The notes: generated by a model not told the origin, from the sequence alone. A stretch of 64,000 nt of DNA from Ureibacillus thermophilus (GCF_042657185.1 NZ_JBHSNN010000014.1), one strand, 5' to 3'. Counted from the stretch's first letter, positions 17,780 through 26,742 are shown. Made by a program: numbers and translations.

Positions 17780-18017
17780 ATTCATTAGCCCCAATTTTAG
17801 CCCCTCTTCTAGCTAGAAACGTAAAACGCAATGTTTCCCCAAACCAATTAACGTAATTCAAATTTGCGCTGGGTCCATTGAGGTTTAAATCTACCATTCA
17901 ACACGATATTAAACTCGACTAAGAGGCTCCTCATGAAATGAATTACTTGCTTAACAAGTTATAAATTTTGCTTGCATATTAATAAAGAAAAGTAAACGGC
18001 ACAATTTTTCCATAGAG

Positions 18018-18063
18018 TTTTGTCGCTTTTTTGCGCGAAATTATAAACAAAAAAACGACAAAA
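18018..18063. repeat. Large inverted repeat upstream of ftsE
   Basis: TTTTGTCGCTTTTTTG (18018-18033) and CAAAAAAACGACAAAA (18048-18063) pair at 15 of 16 positions around a 14-nt loop. It is too far from yvlB to be its terminator, and its T runs are inside the stem. It is the only structured feature in the 520-nt AT-rich gap between yvlB and ftsE. Confidence 0.6.
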
Positions 18064-18251
18064 ATATTTCATTTTCTAGCAGGATTTTACATATTTATCA
18101 CTAATATAAAAATAGAACACGAAAGATTAGAATCTCTGTTCAAAAGAAAGAATTGCCAAAATTTTGTTTTTGGAATAATAAATAATTTGCATTGTTGTAA
18201 AATTTAAGTGGGGCAATGAAAAGAAAATGTAAAATTACTAACGGTATAAAG

Positions 18252-18260
18252 TGCTATAAT
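18252..18260 (+). promoter_or_regulatory. Extended -10 promoter of ftsE
   Basis: TGCTATAAT gives a perfect -10 with the TGn extension, about 45 nt before the start codon. No good -35 is seen, which is usual for extended -10 promoters. Confidence 0.55.
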
Positions 18261-18304
18261 ATTAATTGTTGGATTGACTATAGATAGAACTAAGGTGATT
18301 TATT

Positions 18305-18991
18305 TTGATACAAATGAAAGAGGTTTACAAAAAATACCCAAACGGTGTAGTGGCTGTAAACGGTATTTCTGTCGATATAAAGCAAGGTGAGTTTGTTTAT
18401 GTCGTTGGACCCTCTGGAGCAGGGAAATCGACATTTATCAAATTGATGTATCGGGATGAGGTACCTACTTCAGGTGAAGTCATTATCAATGGAATCAATA
18501 CTTCTAAATTAAAGAGGAAGGAAATACCTCATTTCAGAAGGACGTTAGGAGTTGTATTCCAAGATTTTAAGCTGCTTCCAAAGTTAACCGTATTTGAAAA
18601 CGTTGCTTTTGCGATGGAAGTAATTGAAGAACATCCAAAAGTGATTCGTAAACGGGTGTTGGAAGTCTTAGAGTTAGTGGGATTAAAACACAAAATTCGC
18701 ATGTTCCCAAATGAGTTGTCTGGGGGAGAACAGCAGCGGGTTTCTATTGCCCGTTCCATTGTGAATATGCCGAAAGTGGTTATTGCGGACGAGCCAACAG
18801 GAAATTTGGACCCGGAAACTTCTTGGGAGATTATGAAAATCTTTGAAGAAATTAATGCAATGGGTACCACGGTTGTTATGGCAACTCATAACCGGGAAAT
18901 TGTCAATCGAATCCGAAAACGGGTAATCACCATTGAAGGCGGCATGATTGTAAGGGATGTTTTTGGAGGTGACTATGGCTATGAAATATAG
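18305..18991 (+). CDS. ftsE: Cell-division ABC ATPase FtsE
   Basis: FtsE (228 residues) is the ATPase of FtsEX, which transmits a signal across the membrane to activate peptidoglycan hydrolases. Walker A GPSGAGKST is at 35-43, the signature LSGGEQQR is mid-protein and Walker B is VVIADEPTGNLD. The TTG start is supported by AAGGTGA upstream and by alignment of MIQMKEVYKKYPNG with B. subtilis MIEMKEVYKAYPNG. It overlaps ftsX by 17 nt, indicating translational coupling. Confidence 0.95.
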   Translation: MIQMKEVYKKYPNGVVAVNGISVDIKQGEFVYVVGPSGAGKSTFIKLMYRDEVPTSGEVIINGINTSKLKRKEIPHFRRTLGVVFQDFKLLPKLTVFENVAFAMEVIEEHPKVIRKRVLEVLELVGLKHKIRMFPNELSGGEQQRVSIARSIVNMPKVVIADEPTGNLDPETSWEIMKIFEEINAMGTTVVMATHNREIVNRIRKRVITIEGGMIVRDVFGGDYGYEI

Positions 18992-19880
18992 AACCCTCCA
19001 ACGTCATTTTCGCGAAAGTTTAAAAAGTTTAACCCGAAACGCTTGGATGTCCTTTGCCTCTGTCAGTGCCGTGACGGTGACCCTCATATTAGTCGGCATT
19101 TTCGCACTGGTGATGATGAATTTAAATCACATTGCGGAAAATATCGAAAACGATGTAGAAATTCGCGTCTTAATCGATATTATTAATGATCCGGAAGAAA
19201 TGAAAGTCGCTGAAGAAAAGCTGATGAAGCAGGTTAAAAGCTTGCCGGATGTAGCTGAAGTTAAATATTCTTCAAAAGAAGAAGAATTAAAGATTTTAAT
19301 TGAAAACTATGGCGAGGATTTCAGCTTGTATGAACAAAGCAATCCTTTGAGAAATGTGTTGTATGTGAAGGCAAAAGACCCTGAGCAGACTGCGGCTTTG
19401 GCAAAGAAAATCGAGAAATTTGACAATACCTATGATGTCATTTATGGGGAAGAGAAAGTTGAAAATCTCTTTAATTTCTTAAATACGGGCCGCAATATTG
19501 GGCTGGTTTTAATTTTAGGTCTTTTATTTACAGCGATTTTCTTAATTTACAATACTATCCGCATTACCATTACTGCGCGCAAAGATGAAATTGAAATTAT
19601 GAAACTCGTAGGAGCTACTAGCTCCTTTATTCGCATTCCTTTTTTATTTGAAGGTTTGTGGCTTGGGTTATTGGGGTCCATCATTCCAATGATTCTCGTT
19701 TCCGTCGTTTACTACAACGTGTACAACAAGTTGACGCCTAAAATTCAAGGAAAAATGCTGCAAATTTTAGAAGTAACCCCTCTAATCTATGAGGTGAATC
19801 TCATCATTTTAGTCCTTGGAATTTTCATTGGCGTTTGGGGCAGTTTCATGTCTGTACGTAAATTCCTTAGAGTCTATTAG
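18975..19880 (+). CDS. ftsX: Cell-division membrane protein FtsX
   Basis: FtsX (301 residues) is the membrane partner of FtsE. It has a cytosolic N-terminus, a helix at NAWMSFASVSAVTVTLILVG, a large extracellular loop (about 55-170) that contacts the hydrolase activator, and three C-terminal helices. GGAGGT at 18965-18970 serves ATG 18975 or, less likely, the ATG at 18981. The product fits B. subtilis FtsX in length and order. It lies 20 nt before the secreted M23 protein, its probable target. Confidence 0.95.
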   Translation: MAMKYRTLQRHFRESLKSLTRNAWMSFASVSAVTVTLILVGIFALVMMNLNHIAENIENDVEIRVLIDIINDPEEMKVAEEKLMKQVKSLPDVAEVKYSSKEEELKILIENYGEDFSLYEQSNPLRNVLYVKAKDPEQTAALAKKIEKFDNTYDVIYGEEKVENLFNFLNTGRNIGLVLILGLLFTAIFLIYNTIRITITARKDEIEIMKLVGATSSFIRIPFLFEGLWLGLLGSIIPMILVSVVYYNVYNKLTPKIQGKMLQILEVTPLIYEVNLIILVLGIFIGVWGSFMSVRKFLRVY

Positions 19881-19900
19881 AAACAAGGAGGAACCATTTG

Positions 19901-21130
19901 ATGGGGAACTTTTTTAAGAACCACTTCAAATTGTTTTCGGCCATCGTCGCTGTACTGTTATTTATCCAAATACCAGTCACATATGCGGCGAGCTTGTCCG
20001 AATTAAAAAGTAAACAACAACAAGTGGAACAACAGAAAAAAGCAATAAATAGCCAAATCAATCAGAAAACGAATGCTATTAAAACGAATGAATCTAAACA
20101 ACAGCAATTGTTGGCTCAAATTGATCAGCTCGTAAACCAAATTTCAAAAACAAACCAAGAAATCAAGCAGGTCGAAAAAGAAATTGCACAAACTAATGAA
20201 GAAATTACAGCTTTAGAAGAAAAAATTGCCGCATTGCAAAAGAAAATTGATGAGCGGAACGCATTGTTGGAAGAACGTGCGCGGGCACTTCAAGCGAATG
20301 GTTCTGTTTCGTTTTTAGATGTGTTGCTTGGTGCCAACAGTTTTGTTGACTTCATTGACCGTTTCTCTGCAGTCAATACATTAATTGAAGCGGATCGTCA
20401 AATCATTCGCGAACAAAAAGAAGACCAGCGAGTATTAGAAGAGCAGAAAGTTGAATTGGAAAATACGAAACAAAAACTAGTAGAAAAACAAAACAAACTG
20501 AAAGAATTAAAAGCGAATTTAGACGCACAGAAGCAAGAGAAAAATCGATTAATTGATGAACTGGAAAAAGAACAAGAAAAACTTTTAAGCGAGAAAAAAT
20601 TATTAGAAAAACAATATTCTGAGTATCTTGAAATCAGCAAAGATTTGCAAGAACAAATTGCTGAGCTTCAAAGACAACAATTGAGCAAAGCGCAATCTGC
20701 TGGAAATTTACCAGTTTCCAATAGCGGATTTATGAAACCAACAAACGGTGTGTTAACGAGCGGCTATGGTTGGCGCAATCTCGGATATGGCCCTGAGTTT
20801 CACTATGGAATCGATTTAGCCAATAGTGTCGGAACGCCGATTGTAGCGTCTGCTGATGGTGTGGTTACATATGCTTCTTCATTAAGCACATATGGGAATG
20901 TGATTATGATTACGCATAATCTAAACGGTCAAATTTATACAACTGTATACGCCCATTTAAGTGCCTTTAATGTTGGGGTGGGCGATGTGGTTAAACAAGG
21001 CCAGCAAATTGGCGAAATGGGTATGACTGGACGGGCAACAGGTCCACACTTGCACTTTGAAGTACATATTGGTACATGGCAAGGACAAACTGCTGGTGTG
21101 CAAAACCCATTGCGTTATATTTCTTTATAA
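19901..21130 (+). CDS. Secreted coiled-coil M23 peptidase (EnvC/PcsB-like)
   Basis: This 409-residue exported protein has a signal peptide (about 1-28, ending TYAAS). A long coiled coil rich in Gln, Lys and Glu covers about 30-270, and a C-terminal M23/LytM endopeptidase domain about 285-400. Zinc ligands appear intact: HYGIDL (His and Asp) and HLHFEV. It probably cleaves peptidoglycan cross-links when FtsEX opens the coiled coil. AAGGAGGA precedes ATG 19901, 20 nt after ftsX. B. subtilis FtsEX instead controls CwlO, an NlpC/P60 enzyme with a similar coil, so the catalytic domain differs here. Confidence 0.88.
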   Translation: MGNFFKNHFKLFSAIVAVLLFIQIPVTYAASLSELKSKQQQVEQQKKAINSQINQKTNAIKTNESKQQQLLAQIDQLVNQISKTNQEIKQVEKEIAQTNEEITALEEKIAALQKKIDERNALLEERARALQANGSVSFLDVLLGANSFVDFIDRFSAVNTLIEADRQIIREQKEDQRVLEEQKVELENTKQKLVEKQNKLKELKANLDAQKQEKNRLIDELEKEQEKLLSEKKLLEKQYSEYLEISKDLQEQIAELQRQQLSKAQSAGNLPVSNSGFMKPTNGVLTSGYGWRNLGYGPEFHYGIDLANSVGTPIVASADGVVTYASSLSTYGNVIMITHNLNGQIYTTVYAHLSAFNVGVGDVVKQGQQIGEMGMTGRATGPHLHFEVHIGTWQGQTAGVQNPLRYISL

Positions 21131-21140
21131 TTCTGGAATG

Positions 21141-21178
21141 AGCTGTTTAGAAAGGATTGCTTTCTAAGCAGCTTTTTA
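21141..21178 (+). terminator. Terminator of the ftsEX-M23 operon
   Basis: AGCTGTTTAGAAAG pairs with CTTTCTAAGCAGCT around GATTG, followed by TTTT. Confidence 0.85.
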
Positions 21179-21281
21179 ATATGTGAAAAATTTTTTTCAT
21201 ACTTGCCACGGAATATCAAAATTTATTTTTTGGATTTTATGTTATTCTATGAAATAGAAGGTTTTAAAGTGGAGGGGTTAA

Positions 21282-21869
21282 ATGAGCAGCAATACAAAAA
21301 AGGTGATGGGCGCGATTCTGGTCATTGCGTTAGTCGCAATTGCAGCAGGTTTGTTTATTCATGATCGATTGGAAGAAAATAAAAAAAATACCCTTGATGA
21401 TGATATTTCAGGTTATGAAGTTGATGAAAATAGCCCTCAAAGTGTTGGATTAGGAGAGATAGCACCCGATTTTACGTTAAATACTTTAGATGGAAAAACT
21501 GTGACCCTTTCTGATTTAAGAGGAAAGAAAGTGATTTTGAATTTCTGGGCAACTTGGTGTCCGCCTTGCAAAGATGAAATGCCTCACTTCCAAGAATATT
21601 ATGAGAAGTATGCCGAGGAAGATCATGTGGAAATCCTTGCGGTGAATTACACCATTAAAGATAAAATCGCCAGCGTTGAAAACTTTGTAAAAAGCTATGA
21701 TTTAACGTTTCCGGTTTTATTGATGGAAGAAGAAGGAATTAATGAAACGTATAAAGTTTATACGATTCCATCCACATTTTTCATCAATACTAAGGGAAAA
21801 ATTGAAAAACAAATTTTAGGGCCTTTAGATTTAGAAACATTACGGGATTATGTAACAGAATTAGAGTAA
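21282..21869 (+). CDS. Membrane-anchored thiol-disulfide oxidoreductase (TlpA/ResA family)
   Basis: This is a 195-residue protein with one N-terminal membrane anchor (about 8-26) and an extracellular thioredoxin fold. The active site is WCPPC at 92-96 and the cis-Pro loop is YTIPSTFFI. Family members reduce or oxidise cysteines of exported proteins, for example for cytochrome c maturation (ResA, CEPC) or spore formation (StoA, CPPC). No cytochrome genes are adjacent, so the substrate is unknown. GGAGGGG precedes the ATG. The promoter probably lies in the 150-nt gap after the M23 terminator. Confidence 0.88.
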   Translation: MSSNTKKVMGAILVIALVAIAAGLFIHDRLEENKKNTLDDDISGYEVDENSPQSVGLGEIAPDFTLNTLDGKTVTLSDLRGKKVILNFWATWCPPCKDEMPHFQEYYEKYAEEDHVEILAVNYTIKDKIASVENFVKSYDLTFPVLLMEEEGINETYKVYTIPSTFFINTKGKIEKQILGPLDLETLRDYVTELE

Positions 21870-21939
21870 AAAAATCGCTCTTTTGCATGTGTTATTACTC
21901 CTCTTTTCAACATACATTGAACGAAGAGGAGGATAGTGA

Positions 21940-23379
21940 GTGCGAAAGAGACGATTTTTTTTCATTTTAGCCATCATTTGCTTATTCCTTGCTTTCATTG
22001 TGTATTGGAAAAGCGCGATGAAACCGGAATCGGAAGTGAAAGGAAGCGATATCCCAGTTATTGACCAAACATTTCATTTGATTAAAGAAAAATCCGTTTA
22101 TGATACAAAAGATGAGGAATTGATTGAAGGCGCATTAAGAGGAATGACGGAAGCGATTAAAGATCCATATAGCACCTACTATACAGAAAAAGAAGCGGCC
22201 ATTCATCGTCAATCATTGGCAGGACAAAGGGTAGGGATTGGTATTGAAATAACGGAAAAGGATGGACGATTTATTGTTGTCTCCCCAGTGAAGTCTTCTC
22301 CGGCAGAAAAAGCAGGAATCCGTCCATATGATGAAATTGTGGAAGTGGATGGCGTCCGTTTAGAAGGCAAAACTCTTGGAGAATTGCTGCAATTAATCCA
22401 AGGAAACCCTGGTGAAAAAGTGACGCTTGTCATTTATCGGCCAAGCACAGACAGGCATATTAAAATCACTGTGGAACGGGCAGAAATTGATAATCAGACC
22501 GTTACAGGGAAAGTGATTCCGTTAGATGATTTGAAAATAGGCTATGTTTCCATTTCGATGTTTGGAGAGGAAACGTTGGAAGAATGGATTGAATCAACAA
22601 AACGGCTTTTATCGGAAAATGTAGATGGGATGATTATTGATTTAAGGGACAATCCTGGCGGGTATTTACATAGCGTCGCCGGTGTAGTAAGCAGCATTGG
22701 AAAAGAAGGAACTGTGTTTGCCTATATGCAAAATGCGCAAGGGATGATGGAAGCAATAAAAACGACAAAGCTGGATGTGGATGAAGAGTACGCAAAACAA
22801 ATGAAAAAAATGCCGTTAGTAGTTCTTCAAAATGAGGGAAGTGCATCGGCAAGTGAAGTGATGGTAGGAGCATTGAAAAGTTGGAAACGCGCCATTGTGG
22901 TGGGAAGCAAGAGCTTTGGAAAAGGAACAGTGCAAGAAACGTACGATTTGAAAAATGGCGGAGAATTGAAATTATCTACGAATAAATGGCTCACGCCAGA
23001 TCGGGAATGGATTCACGGAATAGGAATTGAATCGGATATTGAAGTAGAACAACATCCATTGTTCGCGATGGAAATTGTGCCGCTGCGGGGAGAGTTTGCA
23101 GAAGGAGACTATAGCGAAGAAATAGCTTATATTCAGAAGGTGTTAAACGGTTTAGGATACAATTTGGAAAGAACGGATGGATTTTATGATGAAGAAACGG
23201 CAGAAGCAGTCGCCTCCTATCGAGAAAAATTTAAGTTGAAGAGGGGAAGACATATGGATGATGAATTCTTCGCAAGCATTCGCGAAAAAGTAGTTTTATT
23301 TAAAGAAGATATGGAACAGGATGTACAGCTGAAAATGGGATTAAATGTTATCATGCATAAAATTAAAGGGGACATTTAA
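21940..23379 (+). CDS. ctpB: Carboxy-terminal processing protease (S41)
   Basis: This is a 479-residue S41 protease with an N-terminal membrane anchor (about 5-24). A PDZ domain (about 90-170, with GIGIEITEKDGRFIVVSPVKSS) and the tail-protease core follow. The catalytic Ser lies in GSASASE (about 303) and the Lys in SFGKGT (about 328). A C-terminal peptidoglycan-binding domain spans about 395-440 (EEIAYIQKVLNGLGY). B. subtilis CtpB cleaves SpoIVFA during sporulation and sits in the same ftsEX-minJ neighbourhood. GTG 21940 has AGAGGAGG about 8 nt upstream. Confidence 0.93.
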   Translation: MRKRRFFFILAIICLFLAFIVYWKSAMKPESEVKGSDIPVIDQTFHLIKEKSVYDTKDEELIEGALRGMTEAIKDPYSTYYTEKEAAIHRQSLAGQRVGIGIEITEKDGRFIVVSPVKSSPAEKAGIRPYDEIVEVDGVRLEGKTLGELLQLIQGNPGEKVTLVIYRPSTDRHIKITVERAEIDNQTVTGKVIPLDDLKIGYVSISMFGEETLEEWIESTKRLLSENVDGMIIDLRDNPGGYLHSVAGVVSSIGKEGTVFAYMQNAQGMMEAIKTTKLDVDEEYAKQMKKMPLVVLQNEGSASASEVMVGALKSWKRAIVVGSKSFGKGTVQETYDLKNGGELKLSTNKWLTPDREWIHGIGIESDIEVEQHPLFAMEIVPLRGEFAEGDYSEEIAYIQKVLNGLGYNLERTDGFYDEETAEAVASYREKFKLKRGRHMDDEFFASIREKVVLFKEDMEQDVQLKMGLNVIMHKIKGDI

Positions 23380-23408
23380 AGAATTAAAGTAAAAAAGGCG
23401 GATGAGGA

Positions 23409-23450
23409 AGAGGATATTATGTTCAATTTGGGCATATATCCTCTTTTTAT
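23409..23450 (+). terminator. Terminator after ctpB
   Basis: AGAGGATAT pairs with ATATCCTCT across a 17-20 nt loop, followed by TTTT. Confidence 0.75.
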
Positions 23451-23510
23451 ATTAGTTGAATAAGCCAAAGCGAAACTTCTTCAGCAATAGGGGATAATCG
23501 GGATTTGAGT

Positions 23511-23687
23511 CTATTGTTTTTGCGAATTTTGTTCTTTATTTAAATAAAAAACACCTACGAATACAATTAAGAAGCCGATAACTTTTATAGCTATAGTTTT
23601 AAAAGTTTTATTGAATACTGTTGTACTCATAAGCGTCCATCCTAAAGGAATGAATAAAATTCCTATGATTGAATTTATTATTTTCAT
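23511..23687 (-). CDS. Small membrane protein, 58 residues
   Basis: This short ORF is below common length cut-offs. It begins MKIINSIIGILFIPLGWTLM, has a second hydrophobic segment (IAIKVIGFLIVFVGVFYLN) and ends with a polar Gln/Lys tail. GAGGTGA lies 7 nt upstream of ATG 23687, a near-ideal ribosome binding site. Two transmembrane helices with a short basic loop are predicted. I do not recognise the family. It converges on ctpB and is divergent from the family A array A2. Confidence 0.62.
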   Translation of the reverse strand: MKIINSIIGILFIPLGWTLMSTTVFNKTFKTIAIKVIGFLIVFVGVFYLNKEQNSQKQ

Positions 23688-23779
23688 CAATTATTCACCT
23701 CAAATATAAACTCTATTAATGCATGTTCGGCAATTAGTGTTTATTTCCTTGTTAGTTCTAATCTAAAAAGTTCGTTTGG

Positions 23780-24937
23780 TGTATTTCTATTAAGTGTGTT
23801 TGCTTCTTCAATTCGTGCGTTTACTACTCCCTTTGGTGTGGATACTGCTCCATTTCGTGCGTTTGCTTCCTCCATTCGTGCGGATACTGCCTCGTTTCGT
23901 GCGGTTACTACTCCATTTCGTGCGGATACTGCATTGTTTTGTGCGTTTACCTCCTCAATTCGTGCGGATGCATCCTCATTTCGTGCGGATACTGTCACGT
24001 TTCGTGCGTTTACTACTCCATTTCGTGCGGATACTGCCTCGTTTCGTGCGTTTGCTTCCTCAATTCGTGCGGATACTGCCACGTTTCGTGCGTTTGCTTC
24101 CTCATTTCGTGCGGATACTGCATTGTTTTGTGCGTTTACCTCCTCAATTCGTGCGAATAATTCCACATTTAGTGCCCCCTTTTAGTTCGGGTTCGTTTAC
24201 TTCCTCCATTCGTGCGGATACTGCCTCGTTTCGTGCGTTTGCCTCCTCAATTCGTGCGAATAATTCCACATTTAGTGCCCCCTTTTAGTTCGGGTTCGTT
24301 TACTTCCTCCATTCGTGCGGATACTGCCTCGTTTCGTGCGGTTGCTCCTCTCTTTTGTGCGGTTGCCTCCTCATTTCGTGCGGATACTGCTCCGTTTCGT
24401 GCGGTTGCTTCCTCATTTCGTGCGGATACTGCCTCATTTCGTGCGTTTGCTTCCTCATTTCGTGCGGATACTGCCTCGTTTCGTGCGATTGCTTCTTCAA
24501 TTCGTGCGAATAATTCCACATTTAGTGGACCCTTTTAGTTCGGGTTCGTTTACCTCCTCAATTCGTGCGGATACTGCCCCGATTCGTGCGTTTGCTTCCT
24601 TATTTCGTGCGGATACTGCCTCGTTTCGTGCGGTTGCCTCCTCAATTCGTGCGGATACTGCCTCGTTTCGTGCGTTTGCTTCCTCATTTCGTGCGGATAC
24701 TGCCTCGTTTCGTGCGGTTACTACTCCATTTCGTGCGGATACTGCATTGTTTTGTGCGTTTACCTCCTCAATTCGTGCGGATACTGCCACGTTTCGTGCG
24801 GTTGCCTCCTCAATTCGTGCGAATAATTCCACATTTAGTGCCCCCTTTTAGTTCGGGTTCGTTTACTTCCTCCATTCGTGCGGATACTGCCCCGATTCGT
24901 GCGTTTGCTTCCTCATTTCGTGCGGATACTGCCGCAT
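23780..24937 (-). repeat. Large 21-bp tandem array, family A (array A2)
   Basis: About 1.16 kb of 21-bp units is arranged on the minus strand. On the plus strand each unit reads (A/T)TTCGTGCG followed by GAT, GTT or TTT and an ACT/GCT-rich tail. The reverse complement matches array A1 (GTATCCGCACGAAA and GCAAACGCACGAAA). GAT units alternate with TTT/GTT units, giving a 42-bp higher period. Four near-identical 61-bp separators (about 24140-24200, 24243-24303, 24492-24552, 24806-24866) divide it into five blocks. The separators are not multiples of 3 and shift every frame, which argues against coding although long open frames exist on both strands. Confidence 0.92.
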
Positions 24938-25028
24938 TTATTTGTCATAATGGATTCTTTTATTGCATACATATGATAAAATAGGAAATTTTTTTAAATT
25001 CAAAGAGGTGTTTTGATGAACACATAAA

Positions 25029-25187
25029 ATGTCCTTCCCAGATACATATTTTGCAAATGCTACAATCGAGAAGTTAGAAAATCCAAACCATGTCATCATT
25101 TCTTTGGGTAATCATGAGAATACCTTTGATTTGGATATTTCTGTTGATATCAAATGGAGTGAATTTTGCCGTAAAGTCGACGGATGA
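25029..25187 (+). CDS. Small protein, 52 residues, behind a minicistron
   Basis: An ORF from ATG 25029 encodes an acidic soluble peptide starting MSFPDTYFANATIEKLENPN and ending KWSEFCRKVDG. Its own ATG lacks a ribosome binding site. AGAGGTG stands before ATG 25016, which opens a three-codon minicistron (Met-Asn-Thr-stop) ending 2 nt before ATG 25029. The small ORF may be translated by re-initiation, or the locus may be a gene with a frameshift near its start. I do not recognise the family. Confidence 0.5.
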   Translation: MSFPDTYFANATIEKLENPNHVIISLGNHENTFDLDISVDIKWSEFCRKVDG

Positions 25188-25310
25188 ATCATTTTTTTGA
25201 TAAAATTTTTGGGAATCATTTCTGTTAATAAATTCCTAGTTTCCCTCTACGCAAATTTTTATTACTTTGCTAAAATGTACAATAGTTAGTAGGAAACGGC
25301 GGTGGGATGA

Positions 25311-26480
25311 GTGATAGAAGAGATTTTATTAGAATTCTTAAAAGCTATAGCTAGAATGTTTATGAACCCTCTATTGTATATGGCAATTATCATGGCAATT
25401 TTTCTTGGATATGTGCGTGTCAAAAGGGAAAGAAAGTTTTTCAAAACCCGGATTTTGTGGGGATGGACGGAATTGGTTGGGCTCATTAAAGAAGGGATTT
25501 GGTTTGCACTGATTATTTCTGTGCTCAGCCTGCTTGTTGGATTAACTCAATCTATAGAGTTGCTATTTTTCGTTGCAGCTTTTAGCATCTTTGGCTTGAT
25601 TCTATATAATTTCCATCTTCTTTCCCCAATGGTCCTTATTGGGTTGAGTCTCGCATCTTTAATGGTGATGAATGAAGAGCATTGGTCATTTGAGATATTT
25701 GGATGGAAAATTCAAGGACTGGATGTGTTCGAAGGTGCGGCTGTTACATGCGCGCTCATGGCTGGGATATTGCTAATTGCAGAAAGCCGTTTAATTAAAA
25801 AATATGGTGTGAATTACGCTTCGCCAATGATTGAGAAGTCTAAAAGGGGATTACATGGTGTTGCGTTTTTTACAAAGAAATTATGGCTGTTGCCCATTTT
25901 TTTCGTCGTTCCGGGACAAGCTATTGATGCGTATTTTCCTTGGTGGCCGCAATTTTCGCTAAATCATCAACAATTTGCGTTAGTTTTATTTCCATTTCTT
26001 ATTGGATTTCAGCAAATAACGAGACGTTCTTTGCCGTTGGATGTATATCCTAAGTTGTCAAGAGCGGTTTGGATTTTAGGAGGACTCGTTCTTATTGGGG
26101 GGCTGGTCGGTTATTTTTATCCAATTGCAGCGGTTGTAGCAGTATTTGCTGGAGCCATCATTCGCTTATTTATATCGTATATTTTTAAAGTGCGGGAACG
26201 ACGTGATGTATATGCGGTTTCTGCTCGTCCAAATGGTGTGATGATTGCAGCGGTTTTACCAGAATCACCAGCGGAAAAAATGGGGCTGCAAGCGGGAGAA
26301 ATTATCCGTAAAGTGAATGGCCGTGAAGTGCATAATGAATTGGAGTTGTATGAAGCACTTCAAATCAACGCCGCTTATTGCAAATTAGAAGTGTTGAATC
26401 ATAAAAATGAAGTGCGGCTAACCCAGCATGAAGTGTATAGTAAAGACCATTACCGCATTGGATTGTTAATTATTGAGTAG
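25311..26480 (+). CDS. minJ: Cell-division topological determinant MinJ
   Basis: This is a 389-residue polytopic membrane protein with about eight helices (first helix MNPLLYMAIIMAIFLGYV, last GYFYPIAAVVAVFAGAIIRLFISYIF). A C-terminal cytosolic PDZ domain spans about 300-380 (GVMIAAVLPESPAEKMGLQAGEIIRKVNGREV). In B. subtilis MinJ (YvjD) bridges DivIVA and MinD to place the Min system at poles and septa. The neighbourhood ftsEX-ctpB-minJ supports the name; swrA, present between ctpB and minJ in B. subtilis, is absent. GTG 25311 follows GGTGGGA. An extended -10-like TGCTAAAAT lies about 40 nt upstream. Confidence 0.85.
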   Translation: MIEEILLEFLKAIARMFMNPLLYMAIIMAIFLGYVRVKRERKFFKTRILWGWTELVGLIKEGIWFALIISVLSLLVGLTQSIELLFFVAAFSIFGLILYNFHLLSPMVLIGLSLASLMVMNEEHWSFEIFGWKIQGLDVFEGAAVTCALMAGILLIAESRLIKKYGVNYASPMIEKSKRGLHGVAFFTKKLWLLPIFFVVPGQAIDAYFPWWPQFSLNHQQFALVLFPFLIGFQQITRRSLPLDVYPKLSRAVWILGGLVLIGGLVGYFYPIAAVVAVFAGAIIRLFISYIFKVRERRDVYAVSARPNGVMIAAVLPESPAEKMGLQAGEIIRKVNGREVHNELELYEALQINAAYCKLEVLNHKNEVRLTQHEVYSKDHYRIGLLIIE

Positions 26481-26530
26481 AGATATGAAGGGTGCCTTTT
26501 TATAAAGTGAACATTCTTATTTAAGTAGTA

Positions 26531-26569
26531 CGGCTTAATTCTCGGAAAGGGATTAGGCCATTTTTTATT
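26531..26569 (+). terminator. Terminator after minJ
   Basis: GGCTTAAT pairs with ATTAGGCC, followed by ATTTTTTATTTTT. Confidence 0.75.
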
Positions 26570-26589
26570 TTTAGAGGGAGTGGGAAGGA

Positions 26590-26700
26590 GGATTCGTGCG
26601 AAATAAGGATGAGGCAGTATCCGAACTAAAAAGGGAGGTAAACGCACGAAATGAGGCAAAATACACACCAATAAGGAAGAAGATGCATTAAATGAAGCCG
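26590..26700 (+). repeat. 21-bp tandem array, family A (array A3, decayed)
   Basis: Clear 21-bp units start at 26617 (GTATCCGAAC), 26638 (GTAAACGCAC) and 26659 (AAATACACAC), flanked by degenerate units (ATTCGTGCGAAATAAGG before, GATGCATTAAATGAAG after). It follows the minJ terminator directly, in the same orientation as array A1. Confidence 0.75.
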
Positions 26701-26742
26701 TATCTTCCTCTCCCAATCGAATCCCATCCAAACCGCGCCAAA

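Noticed and set aside
23780..24937. CRISPR array
   Set aside because: Units are directly abutting and degenerate with no unique spacers of constant length, and no cas genes are present.
23741..24984. Long open frames on both strands in array A2, giving heptad proteins such as AVSARNEEANARNE
   Set aside because: They exist because the 21-bp unit lacks stop codons; the 61-bp separators shift frame, no consistent ribosome binding site precedes them, and several frames on both strands are open at once.
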